Source: Pedosphaera sp. (GTDB lineage Bacteria; Verrucomicrobiota; Verrucomicrobiia; Limisphaerales; UBA9464). Taken from it: a DNA stretch of 52,670 bases. The stretch lies in NCBI GenBank assembly GCA_009695205.1, contig SIBK01000025.1:1-52670 (forward strand), written 5' to 3'. A program made the translations under genes and the position numbers. Under the pieces are notes generated by a model, which saw only the letters and a list, made by a program, of their open reading frames with translations, did not search any database and was not told the origin of the DNA. Below are positions 45,607-52,670 of this stretch, in pieces (position 1 is the stretch's first letter; each line of letters opens with the position of its first letter).

Positions 45607-48153
45607 GTGAAAGAACAACTCCTGAAATTGCTCGGCCAGGAAACGTATGTCGCGTCAAACGTGCCGGAATTGCTTCGACTTCTGGGGCTGTCGCTTCAAC
45701 ACCAACAGGACTTGCAACGAACACTGCGTGAACTGGAGCAGTCGGGCCTGATTGCGCGCAAAAAAGGGAATCGGTACGTCGTCCCGCGCGAGGCAGACCT
45801 GATTCCAGGACGCATTCGCATGAATCGTCAGGGGAAGGGATTTCTAACGCCAGACGATTCATCGCTGAAGGAAATTGCGATTCCGGAGAGCGCCACCGGA
45901 ACGGCCATGCACGAGGATCGCGTGCTTGTGCGCCGCGATCTTTCGTTGCGACCGCCGCGACCGGGCGACGAAACGCAGGCAACAGGCACTGTCCTGCGCG
46001 TGCTCGAACGTCATCGAACGCAAATCGTAGGCACGCTCCAGCGCAGCCCGCGTTTTCTCTATGTCATCCCCGATGACCCGCGTAACCCGCACGACATCTA
46101 TGTGCCAGAGCCGCGGGACGTTGGGCGGAAGGCACTCGTTGGCGACAAGGTAGTGGTCGAGTTAAAAGCCTGGGAATCGCGGCACACGAATCCGGAGGGC
46201 GAGATTGTGGAGGTTCTTGGAGCGCCCGATGCCGAGGGCGTGGACATGCTCTCTGTGTTGCGGCAATACAATCTACCGCTTCACTTTCCGAAGAAGGTCC
46301 TCGACCAGGCGCGCGGCATCGGCGTCGAGGTAAGTCCCGAGGAACTCGCCGGGCGCGAAGATTGCCGCCGGCATTGGGTCGTTACCATCGATCCTGACGA
46401 TGCCAAGGACTTCGATGACGCCATCTGTCTGGAGGAGGTTTCCGGGGAGCTCTGGAAACTCAGAGTTCACATCGCCGACGTATCGCACTATGTGACACAC
46501 GGAACCGCGCTCGATGATGAGGCGCGCCGTCGTGGCAACTCGACCTACCTGGTCGACCGAGTCATTCCGATGCTACCGGAAGCGTTAAGCAACGAGCTCT
46601 GTTCTCTCAAACCCAATGTGGATCGCCTGACCAAGTGCGTGGAATTCCTTATCTCGCAGGATGGCCGGGTGCTGAAGACGCGGTTCTACCCGGCGGTGAT
46701 TCATTCTCAACGCCGTTTCACATACCGCGAGGCATTTGAAATTCTGCAACGTCCACCGTCGGGTCCCGTCGAGCAGATGCTTCATCAAGCGAACGATCTC
46801 GCGCAAAGAATTCGGAGACTGCGATTTAAAGCGGGGGCGCTCGAACTCGATTTCCCTGAGATGAAGATCCGCCTCGATGAACATGGCCGGGTCGCGCGGA
46901 TTGAAAAGGTGGAGAACGACATCTCTCATCAATTGATCGAGGAATTCATGCTGCTGGCCAACGAAGCCGTGGCAGCGCGTCTGCTTCACTTAAAGCGGCC
47001 AGCCGTCCACCGTGTGCATGAGGAACCGGATGTTCGACGTCTCAAGGAATATCGCGATGAAGTGCTCAGTCACCATGTTCCGTGCGGGAACCTGGGGCTC
47101 CGCGCCGAAGTGCAGAAGCTTCTGCATCGACTCGGAACATTGCCCATCGGTCCCGCGCTGAAGATCGGTTTTCTCAAATCGCTCATGCGCGCCCGTTACG
47201 CCGTCGAGCCGCTCGGGCACTACGGTCTGGCCAAGAAACATTATGCACACTTCACCTCGCCGATCCGGCGCTATGCGGATTTGGTGGCGCACCGAGCGTT
47301 GTTCGAGATGGGGCATGGCGCGAAACAATCGCTCAAGGAAACCGCCGAGCATATTTCCACCACCGAGCGCAACTCAGCAGACGCCGAGCGCGACAGCAAG
47401 GACGTAAAGCTCTACGCATTTTTGAATGCTCAACTCAAGTCCGCACGGCCGCAGATCTATTCAGCATTGGTGACGGACCTGCGAAACTTCGGATTTTTCG
47501 TGGATGTAACGAACCTCGGTATGAGCGGGCTCGTGCCCTTCTCCGAGCTGAAGGATGACTTCTATGTCTTCGACCCCGCACGCCTTCATGTCGTGGGTCG
47601 CCGTACCCGTCGGATCATCAAGCTGGGTGATCGATTAGATGTGCAAATCGCCAAGATAGATCGCTTCAAGAAGCGGGTGGATTTCCGTTTAGCGAAGAGT
47701 CAAGCGGCTTCTCCCGCGCGATCGGCCCGACCCATTCCGTCAACCAAAAACCACCCGGGCCGCCTGACCTGGGCGTCGGACCGCCCTGTTTCCCAGAGGC
47801 AGGATCCCACGGTCTCCAAGCGCCGAACCGGGGCCGCACGCCCGGTCGCACCCGACCGGCCCCAGCAATCAACTCACTCCGGCCGTCCCGTGTTACGGAG
47901 CGGGCGTCCACACGATCCTCGACGTCCACTCATCCGCCGCGATCCTCCGAGGCAGAACCGCGATCTGAATTCCCAGGGAGCTAGTAAGCTGGGATCGCAA
48001 CAATCGGGGCGCCCCAGCCGACCCGCGCAGCCTGCAAGATCCAAACAACCGCCACGCCGGGAGGCACAACCCCCGGCCCGGCCAGGTCGTTCCGGGCCGG
48101 CGCCAGCAAAACAAATATCCCGCACTCGAGGCCCCTATCGCACCGGTTCTTAA
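45607..48153 (+). CDS. rnr: Ribonuclease R with long basic C-terminal tail
   Basis: An 848-residue processive 3'-to-5' exoribonuclease. The GTG start is used; the nearby ATG 45588 is out of frame. A helix-turn-helix region (residues 1-60), cold-shock/OB domains, the RNB catalytic core with the Asp cluster in TIDPDDAKDFDDA (about 260-272), YAHFTSPIRRYADLVAHR, and an S1 domain (TDLRNFGFFVDVTNLGMSGL, about 618-690) appear in order. Residues of about 698-848 form a tail rich in Arg, Pro, Ser and Gln with almost no acidic residues. E. coli RNase R also has a basic tail, but a shorter one. The enzyme degrades structured RNA; the tail may bind RNA or ribosomes. Confidence 0.95.
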   Translation: MKEQLLKLLGQETYVASNVPELLRLLGLSLQHQQDLQRTLRELEQSGLIARKKGNRYVVPREADLIPGRIRMNRQGKGFLTPDDSSLKEIAIPESATGTAMHEDRVLVRRDLSLRPPRPGDETQATGTVLRVLERHRTQIVGTLQRSPRFLYVIPDDPRNPHDIYVPEPRDVGRKALVGDKVVVELKAWESRHTNPEGEIVEVLGAPDAEGVDMLSVLRQYNLPLHFPKKVLDQARGIGVEVSPEELAGREDCRRHWVVTIDPDDAKDFDDAICLEEVSGELWKLRVHIADVSHYVTHGTALDDEARRRGNSTYLVDRVIPMLPEALSNELCSLKPNVDRLTKCVEFLISQDGRVLKTRFYPAVIHSQRRFTYREAFEILQRPPSGPVEQMLHQANDLAQRIRRLRFKAGALELDFPEMKIRLDEHGRVARIEKVENDISHQLIEEFMLLANEAVAARLLHLKRPAVHRVHEEPDVRRLKEYRDEVLSHHVPCGNLGLRAEVQKLLHRLGTLPIGPALKIGFLKSLMRARYAVEPLGHYGLAKKHYAHFTSPIRRYADLVAHRALFEMGHGAKQSLKETAEHISTTERNSADAERDSKDVKLYAFLNAQLKSARPQIYSALVTDLRNFGFFVDVTNLGMSGLVPFSELKDDFYVFDPARLHVVGRRTRRIIKLGDRLDVQIAKIDRFKKRVDFRLAKSQAASPARSARPIPSTKNHPGRLTWASDRPVSQRQDPTVSKRRTGAARPVAPDRPQQSTHSGRPVLRSGRPHDPRRPLIRRDPPRQNRDLNSQGASKLGSQQSGRPSRPAQPARSKQPPRREAQPPARPGRSGPAPAKQISRTRGPYRTGS

Positions 48154-48276
48154 CCAGCAACGAGCGGGCAAAACGCGACCGGGTGAACAGGGACGTAACG
48201 CAGTCTTCCCAGGAAACCGATGTTGCGGAGCCGGTGCGTGAAGGGGTACCGTGGGGTTTCAATCCACCGGATCATC

Positions 48277-50211
48277 ATGCGCCGCCCTCACAAAAGCCCG
48301 GACCGCCGCTTTCGACGGGAACAATTTGCCACGGTCGTTACGTTGATTAGCTGGGTATTCCTAGCAGGGAATTTAACGGCTGAACCGGGCGGCGTAGCAG
48401 CAATTCCCACGTCGGCCGAAGCCGTACCGGATACCGGTCTGCTCGCACCCACCGTTGATTGGGCCAAAGAACGGCAGTTCTGGGCTTTCCGAAAACCTGA
48501 ACCCCAACCGAGGCCGCGCACAAAACTTTCCAACTGGCCTCGCCAACCCCTCGACCACTTCGTCCTAAACCGGCTTGAAACATCCGGAAAAATTCCAGCG
48601 CCTGATGCGTCGCGATCGGTTCTGCTGCGCCGTGTCACGTTCGACCTCGTAGGCCTCCCTCCCACGCCCGAAGACATCGACGCATTCCTGAATGACACGA
48701 GCCCTAATGCCTACGAACGCACGGTGGAACGACTGCTGACGTCGCCGAGTTTCGGTGAACATTTCGCGAGTCTCTGGCTTCCATTGGCCCGATTCGCCGA
48801 AGACCAGGCCCACCAGGTGGGCGATGATACCGCGTACTTCTATCCAAACGCCTGGCGGTATCGCGATTGGGTGATCCGGGCGTTCAATCGCGACCTGCCC
48901 TATGACAAGTTCCTCATGTTCCAACTCGCCGCTGATCGGATGTCGGCTGCAGACGATGACGACCAACCGGCGCTGGGTTTTCTAGGCCTCGGTCCGAAAT
49001 ATTATGATCGCGGCCGGCTCGCCGTGCTGTCGGAGGAATGGGAGGACCGTGTAGACACCGTCTGCCGCTCGATGCTGGGCCTGACGGTCGCATGCGCGCG
49101 TTGCCACGATCACAAATTCGAGCCCATTCCAACTTCCGACTACTACGCCATGGCAGGCATCTTCGCAAGCACTCGAATGGTGAATATGACGGTGAAAGGG
49201 TATGTGGAAAAGGAGGGTACCGCGGGGCCCAAGATGCAGCGCGACACCCTGCACACCGTCAGCGAAGGGACATCGCAGGACTTGAATGTCTTCCTTCGCG
49301 GGAACGTAGAGCGGAAGGGACCCGTGGCAAAACGCCGGTTCATCCAGATTCTCTCCGACGACACGTCTGCGCAATTCTCCGCGGGGAGCGGACGTCGCGA
49401 ACTCGCACTCTCCATCGCCAATCGCGACAATCCACTCACCGCTCGCGTCATGGTGAATCGGCTCTGGGGAAAATTCTTCGGGCAACCCCTCGTCAGCACA
49501 CCCAGCAACTTCGGCCACTCGGGCAGCAGGCCAGTAAACCAGGAACTGCTCGATGACCTCGCCGTCCGATTTGTTGAGCAGGGTTGGTCAGTAAAGAAGC
49601 TCGTCGGCGATTTTGTCCTCTCCTCGACCTACCGTCAGGCGTCCCACCGCACGGTCAACACACCGGACCCGTCCGCCAATGCCGAATCGATCCCGGTCGA
49701 CGCTTCGGCTCCAAGCCCGATGCCACGGCGGCGCCTGACGATCGAGCAATGGCGCGACGCACTTCTGTCGGCCACCGACGAACTTGAGGCGGGCGATGGC
49801 AGGTCTGCGGACGTCGACTCTCCCACCAATCATCTCCGCACGATTTACGCACACGTCAGTCGGTTCAAGTTGAATGACTTGCTCATGCAATTCGACTATC
49901 CCGACGCCAATGTACACGCCGAGAAACGCAGCAGTACCACCACCGCGTTACAAAAACTTTTCGTGCTCAACAGCCCATTCATGATTCGTCGCGCAAAGGC
50001 GTTGAACAACCGGTTGATCCACGACGCCGGAGTCGACACAACGCGCCGCGTTGCCCGCGCCTATCAACTGCTCTATAGCCGCAAGTCCGAGCCTGAGGAG
50101 ACGGCTCTGGCCACCGCTTTCCTCGCAAAGCCAGCCACCGGTACAATGACACGCTGGGAGCAATATTCCCATTTGCTCCTCGCCTCGAATGAAATGTTTT
50201 ATGTCGACTAG
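48277..50211 (+). CDS. DUF1549/DUF1553 (PSD1-type) exported protein
   Basis: A 644-residue protein. ATG 48277 is chosen because a signal anchor (FATVVTLISWVFLAGNLTA) follows; the frame is open to 48220. DUF1549 covers about 80-320 with FDLVGLPPTPEDIDAFLND, ERLLTSPSFGEHFASLWLP and CARCHDHKFEPIPTSDYYAM, which contains a CxxCH heme-type motif. DUF1553 follows with LALSIANRDNPLTARVMVNR, LWGKFFGQPLVSTPSNFG and YRQASHR. The N-terminal planctomycete cytochrome C domain often found here is missing and the central region is short. It overlaps the DUF1501 gene, its standard partner in PVC bacteria. The function is not established; a periplasmic role in glycan use is suspected. Confidence 0.92.
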   Translation: MRRPHKSPDRRFRREQFATVVTLISWVFLAGNLTAEPGGVAAIPTSAEAVPDTGLLAPTVDWAKERQFWAFRKPEPQPRPRTKLSNWPRQPLDHFVLNRLETSGKIPAPDASRSVLLRRVTFDLVGLPPTPEDIDAFLNDTSPNAYERTVERLLTSPSFGEHFASLWLPLARFAEDQAHQVGDDTAYFYPNAWRYRDWVIRAFNRDLPYDKFLMFQLAADRMSAADDDDQPALGFLGLGPKYYDRGRLAVLSEEWEDRVDTVCRSMLGLTVACARCHDHKFEPIPTSDYYAMAGIFASTRMVNMTVKGYVEKEGTAGPKMQRDTLHTVSEGTSQDLNVFLRGNVERKGPVAKRRFIQILSDDTSAQFSAGSGRRELALSIANRDNPLTARVMVNRLWGKFFGQPLVSTPSNFGHSGSRPVNQELLDDLAVRFVEQGWSVKKLVGDFVLSSTYRQASHRTVNTPDPSANAESIPVDASAPSPMPRRRLTIEQWRDALLSATDELEAGDGRSADVDSPTNHLRTIYAHVSRFKLNDLLMQFDYPDANVHAEKRSSTTTALQKLFVLNSPFMIRRAKALNNRLIHDAGVDTTRRVARAYQLLYSRKSEPEETALATAFLAKPATGTMTRWEQYSHLLLASNEMFYVD

Positions 50212-51613
50212 CCCCGAAAATCTCCAAACCCGAACTTTGTCCCGCCGCCAGATGCTAAGCCGCATGGCGGGCGGATTCGGAATGGTCGGCATGGCAAACC
50301 TCATCGGTTCCCAGCGTGCAATCACCGGGAATCCAATCCGAGGACCCCACTTTACCCCACGGGCAAAACGGGTGATTTTCCTTTTTATGAACGGCGGTCC
50401 GTCTCACGTGGACACGTTCGATCCAAAACCCGCCTTACTCAAAAACATGGGCCAACAGCCCGGTGGAGACCTCTTCAAGAAAAGTAAAGGATCCGGTTTT
50501 TTACCGTCGCCGCTTGCCTTTAATCGATGCGGCCGCAGCGGCATCGAAGTGAGCGAAACACTCCCACATCTCGGTTCTGTGATCGACGAATGTGCCGTCA
50601 TCCGCTCGATGCACACCGACGTTCCCAATCATGAGCCCGGCCTCCTGCTCATGCACTGCGGACATCAACAACCCGTTCGTCCGTCGCTGGGATCCTGGTT
50701 GCAATACGGCCTGGGCAGCGAAAACGAGAACCTGCCGGGTTACGTTGTTTTGCGCCCCACCCCAAAGATTGTGGTCGGCCCCGCGCTTTGGTCGAACAGT
50801 TTTCTCCCGGCGGAATACCAGGCAACCAGCGTGATCACTTCCGACATGAAGGTCGATCGCCTGGTCGCCAATGTCCGAAATCCGTTGTTGCCTCCCGATG
50901 AGCAGCGCGAGCAGTTGGACTTGTTGCAGCAGTTGAATCGTCGCCACATGGCTGAGCGCGGCAACGACCCAGAGCTCGAAGGCCAGATCCGATCGATGGA
51001 AACGGCCTTTCGTATGCAGAGCGAGGCAATGGATACCTTCGATATAAGTCGCGAACCCGAACATGTCCGCCACGCGTATGGCGATTCGCCGTTCGCCCGC
51101 TCGTGCCTGCTAGCCCGGCGCCTTATTGAGGCGGGTGTGCGTTGCGTATCCGTCTACTACGTCAATGACGGCAACCAACCCTGGGACACTCACTCCAATC
51201 ACGACGATGGCCACAAGCGCCTGTGTGCCGATGCCGACCGCCCCAGCGCAGCATTGATCGCAGACTTGCGCCAACGGGGTTTGCTGGACGAAACGCTGGT
51301 GGTTTGGGGCGGTGAGTTCGGCCGGACGCCTTACGCACAAAACGAAAAGGACAAGAAGCCCGGCCGCGACCATCATCATACAGCCTTCTCGATGCTTCTC
51401 GCAGGCGGCGGTATTCGCGGAGGAACGATTCACGGCGCCTCGGATGAACACGGGATGAAAGTCGCTGAAAATCCGGTTCACGTGCATGACCTGCACGCAA
51501 CCCTCTTACACCTGATGGGACTGGATCACGAGCGGCTCACATACCGATACGCGGGACGCGATTTTCGTCTGACGGATGTCCACGGGCACGTCGTTCGGGA
51601 GATTATCGCGTAG
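50201..51613 (+). CDS. Tat-exported DUF1501 protein
   Basis: A 470-residue protein. ATG 50201 overlaps the stop of the DUF1553 gene by 11 bp; the frame is open to 50189. A Tat leader (SRRQMLSRMAGGFGMVGMA) is followed by the alkaline-phosphatase/sulfatase-like fold of DUF1501: RVIFLFMNGGPSHVDTFDPK, AVIRSMHTDVPNHEPGLLLM, GSWLQYGLGSENENLPGYVV, WDTHSNHDDGHKRL, VVWGGEFGRTPYAQN, DHHHTAFSMLLAGGGIRGG and VHVHDLHATLLHLMGLDH. Metal-ligand-like Asp/His residues are conserved. With the preceding protein it forms a translationally coupled pair typical of Planctomycetes and Verrucomicrobia; substrate unknown. Confidence 0.94.
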   Translation: MSTSPENLQTRTLSRRQMLSRMAGGFGMVGMANLIGSQRAITGNPIRGPHFTPRAKRVIFLFMNGGPSHVDTFDPKPALLKNMGQQPGGDLFKKSKGSGFLPSPLAFNRCGRSGIEVSETLPHLGSVIDECAVIRSMHTDVPNHEPGLLLMHCGHQQPVRPSLGSWLQYGLGSENENLPGYVVLRPTPKIVVGPALWSNSFLPAEYQATSVITSDMKVDRLVANVRNPLLPPDEQREQLDLLQQLNRRHMAERGNDPELEGQIRSMETAFRMQSEAMDTFDISREPEHVRHAYGDSPFARSCLLARRLIEAGVRCVSVYYVNDGNQPWDTHSNHDDGHKRLCADADRPSAALIADLRQRGLLDETLVVWGGEFGRTPYAQNEKDKKPGRDHHHTAFSMLLAGGGIRGGTIHGASDEHGMKVAENPVHVHDLHATLLHLMGLDHERLTYRYAGRDFRLTDVHGHVVREIIA

Positions 51614-51732
51614 CCTCAGGACTCCAGCCTGCCTCATTCTCTCAGCCTCAAAAGTCATCATTGCTTCCACTTTGCGCGATAATATCCCGACACGGCATGA
51701 GTCCACGGCGGCCCCGCCACCCGGACAGAAGT

Positions 51733-52548
51733 TTAACCTAAAGAAATCGTCTGAACCGTTGACCATGATGTGATCTCCGACTGGATGGGTGTGAACTGGA
51801 TCTCAACCACTTTCCCGACGGGCTCAGTGACAAAAATCCCATCGGCCGAAGAAGTGAGAATAGGGACCGCTGGCACATAGTTCACCGTTAATTCGGCATC
51901 CTGGCCTCCCGGCAAATCGATCATGAAATTAGTGGGTGTTATCCAACCGGGCGCGGCTTTGAATTCAATCGTGTAGTCGAAACCGCTGACCAGGTCGGTG
52001 GTTGCCTCGACAACCGTGATGAAGGCGCCTGCCGTTTCAACGACTCGCCATGCGGCGCCTTTCGCGACCGCCTCGTCGGGCTGTAAGTGGACGGTCAACT
52101 GCTGAATTCCAAAGGGTTCGCCGCCGGCCGCATTGAAATTGACGACACCGCCACCGGTGAAGTTCGCGCCCAGTTCCGCTAAAGAAGCCGCGCGCGCAAT
52201 AAGATTGGCAACCGGGCTGTCGATCGTCCGGACGATTGATCTCCCTTCGAACGATCCGAGGTAGATGGCTGCGGGATAGAAAATTGGATTGGAGACCGAG
52301 TCAGCGAGCACACACACCGGGCCCCCGCTGTTGCCAGGAAAACTGATGAAACCTGAGGTCGAAAACAGCCGCGGCGCCTCCTGGACGAAATGATATTGTC
52401 GTGACTCGGTCACGAAGACCTAGCCATCCGACTCCCCACCGGCCAGGGGGTAGCCTCCGAGAAAACTGTCCCGGTTGCTAAGCTGCGGAGCAGCGCCAGA
52501 CAGTAGCCCATGGCTGGCGCCCTGAGCCTTATACACAAGTCGAGCCTA
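51733..52548 (-). pseudogene. Trypsin-like serine protease with C-terminal repeat domain, partial and interrupted
   Basis: In the minus frame, ARLVYKAQGASHGLLSGAAP, NRDSFLGGYPLAGGESDG, then VFVTESRQYHF and SGFISFPGNSGGPVCVLADS read continuously except for in-frame TAG codons at 52420-52422 and 52546-52548. GNSGGPV holds the catalytic Ser of chymotrypsin-fold proteases. The C-terminal part (LTVHLQPDEAVAKGAAWRVV, DYTIEFKAAPGWITPTNF) is a beta-rich domain common on secreted verrucomicrobial proteins. The catalytic His and Asp would be further upstream, in sequence I cannot read with confidence before the window ends. Either a decayed gene or a sequence with errors. Confidence 0.7.
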
Positions 52549-52670
52549 ACTCTTGGCAACACTCCACGAGGGAGAGTTGGCCGATGAATTGTGTATCGTG
52601 CGTGCGCTGGTTCTCTCGCGGATCGAGCGCAGAAGGGGAGCGAGGGCCGATAAGGCCGGATTGCCTGGGA

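Noticed and set aside
45593..45982. Minus-strand frame at the start of rnr
   Set aside because: Antisense of the RNase R N-terminal domain.

Overview
This 52.7 kb window is a chromosomal segment of a Gram-negative member of the PVC superphylum, most likely Verrucomicrobia (Pedosphaera/Limisphaera-like). Evidence: a 51-residue gene of the Chlamydia/Verrucomicrobia small basic protein type; two pseudopilins with the [24 protein letters not shown] leader that is greatly expanded in Verrucomicrobia; a DUF1549/DUF1553 plus DUF1501 pair; a CotH-type spore-coat kinase relic; PQQ-like and NHL propellers; and several Tat-exported sugar-enzyme homologues. This assignment is inferred from gene content only.

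Layout. 0-9 kb: tandem dispersed repeats, a Tat-exported protein, a secreted Ig-repeat protein, a broken redoxin/cytochrome/copper-monooxygenase gene, gapA and a PQQ-propeller with an EF-hand. 9-22 kb: a housekeeping block of mnmG, an aldo-keto reductase homologue, argH, a TPR protein, dnaN, a C39-type peptidase, a broken CotH gene, purA and uppS. mnmG carries an in-frame insertion encoding a perfect 18-bp parS-like palindrome; together with dnaN this suggests the replication-origin side of the chromosome. 22-33 kb: exported or envelope proteins (Gfo/Idh/MocA, YceI, M15 peptidase, sugar isomerase, SH3 protein, NHL propeller), small basic protein, pseudouridine synthase, folD, a sugar-type ABC pair without an ATPase, and a periplasmic protein with two CCxxC metal-binding domains. 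33-43 kb: two pseudopilins, glgP, a sigma factor with a basic N-terminus, a WecG-type glycosyltransferase, ispF, a CPBP protease, a MarR regulator and two-subunit class I fumarase. 43-52.7 kb: a frameshifted membrane PQQ-propeller, rnr with a long basic tail, the DUF1553/DUF1501 pair and a broken trypsin-like protease at the edge.

Two themes run through the window. First, a palindromic REP-like repeat (stem CGCGGAC/GTCCGCG) occurs six times at five loci, three of them between convergent genes. Second, four large envelope genes are each broken by single in-frame TAA/TAG codons or by one-base homopolymer length changes, while every housekeeping gene is intact. These could be real pseudogenes, switchable genes or sequence errors; the sequence alone cannot decide. 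No rRNA, tRNA, CRISPR array or intact insertion sequence was recognised.
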